A stretch of DNA of 64,000 nucleotides from Pyrrhoderma lamaoense (taxonomy: Eukaryota; Basidiomycota; Agaricomycetes; Hymenochaetales; Hymenochaetaceae). The notes under the pieces were generated by a model. The model was not told where the DNA came from. It searched no databases and was given only the letters and a program-made list of their open reading frames with translations. The position numbers were made by a program, and so were the translations under genes. This document shows, in pieces, positions 34,978-46,800 of the stretch. The number at the start of each line of letters is the position of its first letter. Within the stretch, counting starts at the first letter, position 1. The stretch spans positions 1 to 64,000 of the forward strand of contig NBAZ01000046.1 of NCBI GenBank assembly GCA_002794735.1. The letters run 5' to 3'.

Positions 34978-37900
34978 ATGCCTTCATTCTACACCCTTCG
35001 AGGTTTGCTTTCAAATACTCTAACTATCCTTAACCATCTATCTGACTATCCTCCCCCTTCTAGTTTCTCGTTCCGATATATCTTTACCCGCCAAAGCAAG
35101 AGCGTCAGATATATACGTCAAGATCATCTATGGCGATCAAAGCTTCAGAACGAGATCAGTAAGCGATCTACCACCTACGTGGAACGAGACATTTCCGATG
35201 TACGTCTAACACTTAATCCCTCTATTATCATCACGAAAACTGACTCCATTGCATAATTTAGCACGTGTTCGGACAACGGGACCAGGATTGCGATTGAGTT
35301 GAAGAGGGAATCTTTTTTCGGAAATAGGCGAATTGGGTATAGAGAATGTGTACTGAGTGACCTGCTTACTGAGGACAAGAACAACGAAGGTATAACATCT
35401 AGTAGAATCTATGCTCATTTGAACACTGATAAACGAAAAATAGATATTGCTATTTCCCTACAATCAAAGTCTAGATCACAGCACTCCATCTTCTTACGTC
35501 TTCGATCATCCGACGAAACGAAGAATGCTGAGATAACTCTCATTAATCTTGCTCGAGTCCTCCTTGACATCGAATTCGCTTATCACGACGATCTTGCGGA
35601 GGACGTTAACATAATTTTTGATACGGCAAAGCGCGTAGCAGAGAGTAATGCATGCCAATCGCTGGTGGAGCTGGGTTATACTATCACTGCATTTGTCGAT
35701 TTTGGAGGTAGCATAGCAGATGTGAGTAACCTTTAAGTTATTACTGTCCTTGGTTTTCATGTTGACTGAGTCGTTTATAGGCTAGCCCATATCTGAAAGT
35801 AGCGTGGTCCATAACAACAGCATTCTTGAATGTGAGTTCGCGTACAGCATCACATTTTTACTTTGATTTAAATAGTCCCTCTAGATTATCGCTACTCAGA
35901 TCAATACTGATAAACGGATCAGGGATCTCGTGAAGAGTCTCATGGGGTTATTCTCGGTCATTAAGGACACTTCTGTTTTCAATAACCCATCTGATTCCTT
36001 ACGATTAATCATCACCAACCTCCTCGAGTTTATCACACAGTGCAGCACTTTTCTCCAAGACTACACGCGAAAGGGCTTTATAAGTGAGTTGATTGTTAGT
36101 ACTTGCTACCTCATGCGTTGATTGGATGGTACTATCAGTCCGAGCGATCCTTCAGAATAAAAAAGCTGCAATAGAGGATCTTGAAACTAGATTAGCAAAC
36201 TTGAAAGCAGACTTGATATCGGCATTTGAGAGGCAGGGTACTATTGAGGTGGAGATAAGAGCACTCAGAGAAGGTGAGCTTAGATCTAGGACATTTTCAA
36301 TGTCGACTCATGATTTTACTTGTGACAGAGCTAGAAAAGAAACTGAAACCAAAGCATGAGGGCGGGCGTGAGCGTCGAAGATGTTTGGAAGGAACACGGA
36401 CAGAGTTGTTAGGAGAGGTAGAGAGATGGGCACGAGACAAAAGTGCGCCGAACGTACTCTTCATTCTCGGCAACGCCGGTACGGGGAAGAGTACGATCGC
36501 CACAACAGTTGCGGAATCATGTCGAGATGCCCGGCTTGGCTCACATCAGTATTTTGTACGAGGAAAAAGCGACCCCGCTTTCATCTTCCGAACTATTGCA
36601 TATGGCCTAGCGAAACAAGACCAGGCTGTTGCAGAGGCTATCAAAGCGCAACTTGTTGATAACGATCTTGAATCGGTCACACCAGATAAGGCATTCGAGG
36701 TCTTATTGTACGAGCCACTCCACGCGGTGGTAAAGAAGTCAGGGATGAAAACCAATGTTCTTACTGTTCTTGACGCGTTGGACGAATGTGGAAATAGGGA
36801 GTCCCGAGGACCGTATATTAGAATAATCAAGGAAAAACTGCAGACATTGCCTCCCAACTACCGTTTTCTTATCACCAGTCGACCAGAAGAGGATATCGCT
36901 TCATCGTTGGAGCTAGAACAACTGGGAATACGCAACAGATGGCTAGATCACACCTCGAACGATGCCAAAAAAGACATTCTGATGTATATTGATACTGAAC
37001 TAGGGAGATTGAGGAAGACTGGTAGGATAGTAGTAGAGCCGGACTGGCCATGGGAAGAGAGTATGAATATACTAGGCAGTGCTGCAGGTGGACTGTTCAT
37101 ATGGGCCTCAACCGCTGTGAGGTTGATCGAGAGTAAGAGAGGGAATATGGGAGGAGAGCTGAAGCGTTTAGTCAATACCAAATCATTATCACTGGGTGAA
37201 TTGTACGCGACGGCATTTGAGGAATCGCTTAGCTGGGACGAAGATATGAAGAGGGATTTCTCGAAAATATTTTCGTTGATCATGTTCGGGAAGGACCAAC
37301 TATCAGAAACAGAAATCAACGAATTGTTAGGACTTGATTATGGGAAGACAAGAGGTATTCTCAACTCACTACGTTCCTTAGTTGCATTCGAGCCTAGCCG
37401 ACCTGTTCGTTTGTACCATACTTCACTATACGACTACTTGATTTCGGAAGTAGCGCGTGGAAAGGCGTGGTATATTGACGAAGAAAAAGAAAAGTCGCAT
37501 ATATCGCAGCGATGTTTCAAGGTGATGGAGATTCTTCGGTTCAATATATGTAATCTGGAGACATCATACAGGCCGAACAAGGACGTTCCTGGACTTGAGG
37601 AGCGAGTAAAAGACAACATCTCTGCCTCGTTACTATATGCCTGTCGCCATTGGGCTTCTCATCTGCGGGAGGTCCCTTATTCTGAGAATCTATGCAATCA
37701 GCTTGAATATTTCGCACATAACCGACTGCTGTATTGGGTCGAGGTCCTCAGCCTGACAGGCTCGGTATACGGTTTCCTTCTGCAATCTCTCGAGAGTGCC
37801 ATCACCTGGATAGGAGTAAGTGTTGCTGGACTGAATCACGGCTTAAACTGATACCTATGCAGGACAAACACTCGCGACTGACTGCATTTCTCCTAGATGC

Positions 37901-40094
37901 CCAAGAACAGCTCCTCAGATTCATCGAACCCATCTCCCAAAGTATCCCCCATTTGTATATGTCATTTCCCCCATTAATGAAGGAGGACTCCATCGTCGCA
38001 AAGCACTACGCTAAGCAAGCGCAATCACTGACACGGGTCGAGTATGTTGGAAACAAGCCTCGGATGGCATGTACCAGGCAAATAGATGTTGGCAGTGAGG
38101 TCTATTCTATTTCATACTCGCCTGATGGTGAACGGATTGCATCGGGATCAGGCGAAGGTGTGATTGAGATATGGGATGTGGTGAGTGGCAGACGACTCCT
38201 TGGCCCACTTAAAGGACATTCGGACAGAGTCACGAGTGTTGCGCACTCTGCAGATGGGAAATATATTGCGTCGGGGTCTGAGGACAAGACAGTGCGGGTA
38301 TGGAATGCGGTCACTGGTGAGAGTGTTTATGGTCCACTTACTGGCCATTCAGACAGGATTACTTCTGTCGCGTTTTCTGGTGATGGAAAGCTCATAGCAT
38401 CGGGTTCTGATGATATAACTGTAAGACTGTGGGATGCTAAGAGTAATGGTGCACCAGTCGGAGAGCCGTTGAGAGAGCATTCAAGTGAGGTGGAATGTGT
38501 CGTATTCTCGCCCAATAAGCGTTACCTCGCGTCAGGATCATGGGATGGAACTATCATTGTCTGGGAAGCAGAAAGCAGAAAGATGATCTCCGACCCATTC
38601 AAAGGCCACTCGGACAAAGTCAGCTCCCTGTCATTTTCTCCAAACAGCGAGCGAATTGCATCAGGGTCTTGGGATTGCAGAATTCATATATGGGAGGTAT
38701 CGAGTGGCAGAGTTTTGCGTACATTATCTGGAGACGGAATGATAGGAGTAAACTCGGTTGCGTTCTCTAGTGACGGCAAACATATTTTGTCGGGATCTTT
38801 TGACGGCATAGTAAGACTGTGGAATGCAAAAAACAGCAATGCTCCTCCGAAAAGATTCGAAGGCCATACATACGCTGTTATGTCTGTCTCATTCGCACCT
38901 GATTGTAAGCACTTTGCCTCCGCGTCAAGGGATAGGACGATCCGAGTCTGGGACGTAGAAAGAGGAGTGACACTAGCAGAATTAGAGTTTAAGGGACAAA
39001 CAGGTGGAATACTTGCGATTGCGATTTCACCGAAAACAGGAAATTATCTTGTCTCCGGCTCGTTGGATCGCACAGTGTGTGTGTGGGATACGGAGAGCGG
39101 AGATTTAATAAAAGGTCCTTTAGAACAACAGTCTCAGTCTGGTTCGGTACTGTCAGTTGCGTTTTCACCGGATGAAAATCACTTCGCTTCGGGATCCCCT
39201 GACGGAGTGATACGAATATGGAATATGATCGACGATGAGTTTATCACATGCAACGGTCACACTAGCTGGGTTCGCTCAGTCGCCTTTTCTCCTGATGGAG
39301 AGCATCTGGCCTCAGGTTCAGACGACAAGTCAATCCGAGTCTGGAGTGTTGAGAGTGGTTCAATGGAAGCAGAACCACTCATTGGTCATACGAGCGCTGT
39401 CTTCTCTGTCTGTTATTCTCCCGACGGAAAGAAGATTGTCTCCGGATCAGACGATAATACTGTCCGTATCTGGAATGTTTCCAATCGCAGTCTACTTTCC
39501 ACTTTTGAATGTCATTCTAGCTGGGTTAAATCTGTCAATTACTCTCCGGATGGATCATATTTTGTCTCTGCATCTGATGACAGAACAATACGAGTCTGGA
39601 ACACTGAAACCGGCCAAGCAGCGTATGATCCATTAACAAGTCATACGAACAGTGTTTACTCTGTGTGCTTTTCTCCTGATGGAAAGTGGATAATCTCCGG
39701 CTCTGCTGATCAAACCATCTGCATATGGAACGTGTCGACGGGCGTTCTCTTCTTTCAATCTCGTGTTGCATCGCCTGTCAACTCTATCGCTGTCTTCCCT
39801 ACGTGTGTTAGTGGATATATCAAATTTGCCTCAAGCTCCTTTGATGGAACAATCCACATTTGGTCTGTACATATCGAGGCAGAAGGAAAGAAATGGCGTC
39901 TGGAAGATGATGGTTGGCTAACGGAAAACAACAGCAAATATCTGATATGGATTCCCCCAGACCTTCGTCATTCACTGGTCCATGGGCCGTGCATTCGCAC
40001 ACTAAATACACGATTTTCAACAAAATTGTATCTTTCAGCCAATCAAGGAGACCAGTGGACTGCTTGTTTTCCTTCTCCTGATCTATGCATCTAA
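34978..40094 (+). CDS. N6: C2-NACHT-WD40 NLR-like protein, intact, 1,556 residues
   Basis: Exons are 34978-35002, 35064-35199, 35262-35389, 35444-35721, 35781-35831, 35885-36083, 36139-36273, 36329-37815 and 37863-40094, totalling 4,671 nt. The C2-like part is the most divergent in the array (SDIYVKIIYGD, PPTWNETFP, LLTEDKNNE), with three extra codons in exon 3. NACHT: Walker A GNAGTGKST, Walker B LTVLDALDECG, YRFLITSRPEEDI. The WD40 exon gives fourteen repeats; repeat 8-9 spacing is longer (GPLEQQSQSGS). The tail is WIPPDLRHSL with an extra CIRT before LNTRFSTKL, shared with N8. The gene is a mosaic: exon 7 to the start of exon 8 follows N2 (including intron 7), mid exon 8 follows N5, and the 3' end follows N8. 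Intron 8 ends GCAG at 37862. Confidence 0.9.
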
Positions 40095-40785
40095 TAATAT
40101 CCTTCCTTAATCTTACGAGTTTATCCGCATCACTATCTATTATCATACCATGTTTTCTTAACCTACACTTTTGTACTTGCGTCATTTTTTGTTTTAGTAC
40201 TGGAATAGCATCAATCATGATACCAATGTATACAGGTACTCTTTCTATTAGCCTCTTCCACGATTGCACTTAATGTCCTTCTCTTTGTGTCTCTACTAGC
40301 CCTTTCGTCATTCAATTGGTCCGCACTTATACATTAATACTTCTCAGGAGAACTCGAATCTGAGTAGTCTATAGCTCGTCTCGCGAGTGATTGAATGATA
40401 TATTGTAAGCTGACGCTATGCATGGTCGTATAAACCTTATCACTCTTTATCATCTCACATCCTTTTTACCCGTCATAAGAAAAGTTCAAATAACTATTCA
40501 TATATCTTATCAACCTCTTTACGTGCTTTCTTTCTTTATCACTAACTTCACTCGCACTCTCAGAGTGTGTTAGCAACTTGATATAAGCTTTCTACGCTTC
40601 ACTGCTACTACTCGAGGAGAGTTTTATATCCATTGATTTGTGTGCCTTGATTACTGCGTGGTCCAAGATCAAGGCTGCTTGATTCAATTTCACGTGAGAC
40701 AGATGACAATGAAAGAAAGCCAGAAATGGAAAATGTTGAAATATATCTGACATTACTAGTGCATCCATCATAGTTATCGGTCTGT
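40095..40785 (+). repeat. Repeat C, copy after N6
   Basis: This flank is nearly the same as 56636-57325 after N8 (TAATATCCTTCCTTAATCTT, GTACTGGAATAGCATCAATC, GCTCGTCTCGCGAGTGATTG). A weaker version follows N2. It encodes nothing recognisable and probably holds the 3' UTR plus intergenic DNA. It forms the left end of the 40.1-43.8 / 56.6-61.2 kb duplication. Confidence 0.7.
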
Positions 40786-41660
40786 ATGGGAGAGCTGAAG
40801 CGTTTTGTCAACACTGAATCATTATCAATTAGTGAATTGTACACGACGACATTCGAGGGCTCACTTGATTGCGGTGAAGATATGAAAAGGGATTAATTTC
40901 GTTGATCATGTCCGGGAAGGAGCAATGATCAGACACGGAATCGCATTTTCTCCTGACGGTATGCATCTTGCTTCAGGCTCTGAAGACGAGTCAATTCATG
41001 TAAGGAATGTTGAAAGTGGTTCGCTGGCAACAAAACCCTTCATTGGGCACACAGGTGGTGTCTACTCAGTTTCTTATTCTCCCGACTGAAGGAAGATTGA
41101 CTCTGAATCAGCCGATAAAACTGTTCGTAGTTGAGATGCTTCCAATGGTGACCCACTTTCTACCTTTGATGTACATCCTGGTCATGTCTACTCTAACACT
41201 CACTCCAAAGATGGGCTATATGCTGTCTTGGGATATAAAGACAAAACGATACGAGTTTAAAACATTGAAACTGGCCAAGCTGCGTATATCCCATCGACAG
41301 ACCATGCTATCAGAATTGATTCAGTGTACTTTTCCTTCGATGGAAGTTGGATAATCTCCGGTATAAGAGACAAAACTGTCTGTGTATGGAACGCGTCGAC
41401 TGGCGTTCTCTTCTTTCAATCCCGTGTTTCATCAAAAGTCAATTGTGTCGCATCCTTCTCTTCGTCTGACAATAAGCATATCAATTTCTCTTCGAGCTTT
41501 GAAGATGGAGCAATCCATTTTTGGTCAGTAGATGTCGAATCAGGAGGAGAAGAATGGCGTCTTGAAGATAATGGATGGCTCACTGGAAGAAACAAGAAGT
41601 TACACATGTGGATTCCCCAGATCTCCGTCACTCCACCGCAATTCTATCAAGTACTTTGAC
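40786..41660 (+). pseudogene. Relic: NACHT fragment fused to the last WD40 repeats
   Basis: GGAGAGCTGAAGCG through ATCAGACACGGA matches the late NACHT part of N5 (LKRLVNTKSLSL...KEQLSDTE), with stops. It jumps directly to TCGCATTTTCTCCTGACGG, the WD40 repeat 10 region. Repeats 10-14 follow with several stops and indels, ending in a tail that reads GWLTGRNKKLHMWIP before a frameshift. About 1.6 kb of coding sequence is missing at the join. The same join occurs at 57.47 kb. Confidence 0.8.
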
Positions 41661-42500
41661 TATCTACGCTTATCTTGTTCGCTTACTATCATACACAGAT
41701 TATTACTCACACCCATCACTATCTCACTGACGCCAAGTAAATCAACCTTATCTTCTTTACGTTTTTAAAGATCTATTCTCTATTTAGTTTGTCTACAAAA
41801 GCACATATTTTACTATGTAAAATCACCTTCTTAAAGTACAGCTCACTAGTTTGAGGACACATTCGCATTATACTAGTGCCTGATGTCCTTTCGTATATCT
41901 ATCCGTACTTACTAGTCTCGAAATCACATACTGAAAATATTAGTTATTGAAACTTGAAAATCAACACCTAACCGCCAATTTATAGGCACTTAATAATTAC
42001 CTAAATAGGGGCCAGAAACTCAGATTCGCAGGACTCCTCATTCTTACTTAACTCATAACTCCGTGGAATACTGTACGTGCAAGTGGATGAACAATTGTTT
42101 ACCAGCCACGCTTATAGATATACTGATATATTAGTCCCTACTAGCTCACCATACCATACTAATTAGTGGAAAATTTCTTCGTGTCCAGTCTTATTAACTC
42201 CTCTTGTCTCCACTCTTAACGTGATATACCTTAGAATTTTTAGTTTATAGTCTCTAAAAATTCAATACCAGCTTACTATAAGTTCTCTACGCTTCCCCGT
42301 TGCTTCTCCAGGTGCTCGATAACCATTGGTTTGCATCCTCTTTTTGTTGAGAGTCCAAGATCGACATTGATTGATACATTTATGCTGGCTGATTCGAACC
42401 TATTGATAATATACTTCTCGAAAGTCATGATATTTTTTTAAAATTTATCAGCTTTTTCGGCTCTTATAGCTCGTAAAAATAGTAACTTTTAACACGTTAC
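41661..42500 (+). repeat. Repeat B, copy 2 (shortened), plus unassigned sequence
   Basis: 41661-41830 resembles the start of the N7 flank, then 41840-42240 matches the end of repeat B1 (about 33995-34390) and B4 (59090-59470). The middle of B is absent. 42300-42500 has its counterpart at 59500-59740 in the duplicated block. No gene is seen. Confidence 0.55.
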
Positions 42501-43330
42501 ACAAGATATAACGTCATTGAAAAAGATATATCAAAGTTTTGTAGATCGTTGCTACTCGAAAAATATCAATAAGTGGATTAGGCAAATTGTAAAAATTACT
42601 ATGTTCTTGTTCTCTGTCAACAAAAATAATTCCATTTCCAACAGTCTATCTAATTCTTTCCATTTTATCATCATCAATCTACTTGAGTGTAGCATCCCTT
42701 ACAAGACAATGAACGAAGGATTTTCATAAGTGAGTTAGATAAAAAGGAGACTTAGATCACATGTTGACTGGACGGTATTCTTAGTCTGTGAGGTTTTGCA
42801 GAATAGGAAGGCCACAATAGTTGGTTTGGAGGGTTCTAAGATAAGTTTGACTAAGGACTAAATTAACTTCTGAGAGACAGAATATCATTGGGGCACAACT
42901 AAGGACACCCCGAGAAGGTGGGCTTGGGACATCGACATAGCCCATCCATAAAGTTGCTACAGAGTTGGAAAAGAAACAGAAGCCAGGGAATGAGGATGGA
43001 CACGAGTGTTAGAGATTTCTGGAGGGAATATGAACAGAGCTGCTTGGAGAAGTAGAGGAATGAGTGGAGGGCAGGAGTATGCCGAATGCACTCATCATTC
43101 TTGGTCATGCTAGTACCGGAAAGTTTAATGCTACAGCAGTCGCCAAAACGTGTCAAATCAGTCTGTATGGTTCACACAAGTAGAATAACTCTTTCTCAAT
43201 TCATTATCAGAGCCATTAATCTTACTCGTATCTCAAGGCTAGTTGGAAGGGCCAGTTCAAATCGAAATAGCTTCTTAAAAATGCGAGAAGATTCACTAAC
43301 AGACTGGCTCTAAAGCTTCTAGCCGTCAAT
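42501..43330 (+). pseudogene. Relic of exons 6-8 of a family member
   Basis: 42530-42725 corresponds to exon 6 (RCYSKNINKWIRQIVK against IIATQINTDKRIRDLVK; NLLE...). 42790-42890 is exon 7 with stops, and 42968-43150 is the start of exon 8 with TELEKKQKP and a degenerate Walker A (GHASTGKFNAT). Beyond 43150 the match fades. Changes are spread through the sequence, so this is an old pseudogene. A sister copy lies at 59.75-60.54 kb. Confidence 0.75.
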
Positions 43331-43640
43331 GATCTACCACCTCAGATATCCGTGTTTTTACCTCTATCCGCCAGTTTTAATGGTTCTACAAGACTGCCAG
43401 CTGAGGATCATGATACCAGAGGTGAATCCATGATTAATGTTTGACATCCTGCTCTATCTCTCATGCTGCAGAAACACGTTTAAGAAAATCTCAAGGGGTG
43501 AAGAGGGGAAACTATAACATTTGTTGCCCTCTTGTATGTGGATGTACTCTCCTTTGAATACCAGTTATAGATAACGCTCTTTTCAAGACTACCATCAAAG
43601 ATCTTCCAAAACAGGCTCAATTTGAATGCGTCCAACTGTG
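43331..43640. other. Intergenic sequence shared with 60.55-61.04 kb
   Basis: It aligns with the duplicated block (GTTTGACATCCTGCTCTATC, TACTCTCCTTTGAATACCA, ACCAAAGATCTTCCAAAACA type blocks). The second copy has about 165 nt more. No gene is seen. Confidence 0.55.
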
Positions 43641-43780
43641 ATTTGATCTAAAGCACCTTTTGATCCCGTGCTGTTTCTATATTTACCATCACCGGTGCTT
43701 TCCATTGGACAGCCTTGAGGCAGAGTTGATATCATTGAGGCCAGCCTTCTTTTTCTCCCTGGGCTCAACCCTCTACCCTT
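43641..43780 (+). promoter_or_regulatory. Upstream block of N7
   Basis: TTGATCCCGTGCTGTTTCTA, ACCATCACCGGTGCTTTCC, GGACAGCCTTGAGGCAGAG, TTGATATCATTGAGGCCAGC and a pyrimidine-rich stretch with GGCTCAACCCTCTACCC lie ahead of the ATG at 43836. It is almost the same as the block before N9. Confidence 0.6.
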
Positions 43781-43835
43781 CGCACTCTGAAGCTATACTT
43801 AACCACACAAGCAGGCCAGCAGGCCAGAGTACGCC

Positions 43836-46800
43836 ATGACATCGTATTACACCCTTCGAGGTAAGTCACGAGTGCTCAAGATAATCTTTCTTTAGCTGAT
43901 TTTCCTTCAACTAGTATCACGATCGGACGTAACTGTTCCCGAAAAATCAAAAACACCAGAGCTATACGTTAAGATCTCGTTTGGAGACGAGAGCTGTAGA
44001 ACAAGCTCTGTAAATAGATTACCGCCCGAGTGGAATGAGACTTTCCCAATGTATGATATCAGATCATCTGTTCATCTCAATTTTTGAAGCTAAAGATGAC
44101 TTATTGTGAACAAGTGCTTGTACATGCTCGGACACCAAGAACAAAACCACAATTAAGCTGATGAAGGAGGGTTTGATAGATACTAGTATTGGAAGTAAAG
44201 AATGCTCATTGGAAGAAATACTAAGGGAGAACGGTGAAGGTAAGAGCAATATATTAGTTTCTTCTCACAGACGTTAGCTGAGGCATACAGATGTCCGCAT
44301 CCCTCTACAATCAAAGTCAGGATCATATGCAATATTTCTATGTCTTCGACCATCGAACAAGATGAAGAATGCAGAGTTGACTCTCATGAATCTCGCTCAT
44401 GTCCTCTTTGACGTTCATCCTTCCAAACATGACTTTGCGGATAACGTCAACGCCATATTTGACATGGCAAAGAGCGCGGTAAAAAGCGACGCATGCCAAT
44501 CACTAGTGAATATTGGCTATAAAATCATTGCTTTCGTTGAGCTCGGTGACAGTATAGCCGACGTGAGTAACTTTCAAGTTGATTACTACAATACGATGTT
44601 GACGAGATCATATACAGGCTAGTCCATATCTGAAGCTAACATGGTGCATGACGACAGCATTTTTGAAAGTAAGCTTTTTGTTGAAACTCAATCAGTTAGA
44701 CCTGATTCTTGAAGATCATCGCTACTCAAACAAAAACCGACAAACGAGTCAAGGATCTTGTAAAAGACCTGATGAATTTGTTATTGATCAACATGGAAAC
44801 CTCCATCTTTGCAAACCCATCCGAGTCCTTACTTTCAGTGATGACCGAGCTTCTCGTATTCATCACTCAATGCAGCACCCTTCTCCAAGACTATGCACGA
44901 AAGGGTTTTATAGGTGAGATAGATAAGAGTGTGACCTACCTCACGTGCTGATTAGATGGTGTTCTTAGTCCGTGCGATATTGCAGAACAAGAAAGCCGCA
45001 ATAGATGACTTGGAGAATACGCTAGACAGTCTGAAAGTGGATCTAGAATCGGCATTTAAGAGGCAGGGCATCATTGAGGAGCAAATAAGGGAACTCAGAA
45101 AAGGTAAATTTAGATCTAAGACACCAACACCATCCGCTTACAATCATACTTGATACAGAGTTAAAAGAGAAACTGAAACCAAAGCACGAGGGTAAACCTG
45201 ATCGCCATTCCTGCCTGAGAGGAACACGTGTGGAGGTCTTGAAGGAAATAGAGGAGTGGATACAAGATACGAATGCTCCTAATGTCTTCTTTATCCTTGG
45301 ACGTGCTGGAACAGGCAAGAGTACGATCGCTACGACAATCGCAGAGAAGTTTCAAAGGAAGGGCCAACTCGGTTCGCACCAATACTTTCTGAGGGACAAA
45401 AGCGATCCTGCATATATTTTCCGTACTATCGCATACGATCTAGCTCGCCGATGCCAAGCAACTGCCGAAGCTATCAACTCTCAGCTTGATGCGAATGAAG
45501 TAACCTCTGCTACACCAGAGAGGGCTTTCGAGATCTTGCTATTCGACCCTATTCAAGCCATCTCAAATTCAAAAGAAGATGGTAACATTCTCATCGTTCT
45601 CGATGCCCTGGACGAGTGCGGAAGCAGAGAGACGCGGGAGCCATATATCAGACTGATAAAGGAGAAACTGCAGACGCTACCCCTCAACTACCGCTTTCTC
45701 ATCACCAGTAGGCCTGAGGAGGACATTATCTCACCCAGTGAACTCGAGCGACTACGACTATGCCACATGGATCTCGACTACGAGTCAGACAACGCTAAGA
45801 GTGATGTCCTAAAGTACATCCAAACCAAACTTGGGGACTTGAAATCAAGGGGCAGGATAAAAGAGGACCCAAGCTGTCCATGGGATGAAAGTATGAAGAC
45901 CTTGGGCAATGCCGCAGGTGGGCTGTTTATATGGGCGGCAACGGCTGTGAGACTTATTGAGAACAAGAAACAAAATAAGCTTGATGAACTGAAGCGACTG
46001 GTGGACCAGAAATCGTTATCGCTCGACCATTTGTACGCGACTGTACTCAAAGACTCTCTTGATTGGAACGATGGAACAAGAAGAGACTTCCCGAGAGTAT
46101 TTTCGCTGGTTCTGTTTGGCAAGGAGCAGCTAACAACCACGTCTATCGATACGTTGATGGGACTCGATGATGGAACTACACAAAACACTCTCGAATGTCT
46201 GCGTTCGTTAGTCGCGTTCGGGGCTAACGAACCAGTTCGCTTGTATCATACCTCGCTATACGATTACCTTACTTCGGATGGAGCGCAGGAAAAGTCTTGG
46301 TTTATTGAGGAGAATAAAGGGAAGTTGTATATTGCGAAGCGATGCTTCAAGGTGATGGAAGAGCTTCATCTTAATATGGGTAATCTGGAGACGTCCTACC
46401 GGCTGAACAAGGACGTACCTGGACTGGAGCGGCGAGTAAAAATAAACATTTCTGCCTCGTTACTATATGCCTGTCGCCATTGGGCTACCCATCTGCGAGA
46501 GGCCCCATACTCGGAGGATCTGTACAAACAGCTTGAATCATTCGCGAAAAATCGGTTACTATTTTGGGTCGAGGTCCTCAGCCTCACAGGCTCGTTATAC
46601 GATTACCTTCTGCAATCTCTTGAGAACGCCATCACCTGGATAGGAGTAAGTGATTCTTGATTAAACCATGGTTTTTACTGATATCTATATAGAACAAGAA
46701 CGCACAACTATCTGCATTTCTCCAGGATGCCCATGATCAACTCCTAAGATTCATCGAGCCTATCTCCCAGAGTAGCCCTCATTTGTATATGTCATTCCTC

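Noticed and set aside
39820..40269. 149-codon minus-strand frame over the end of N6 and its flank
   Set aside because: It overlaps a well-supported coding exon on the other strand and the frame is shorter in the N8 copy.
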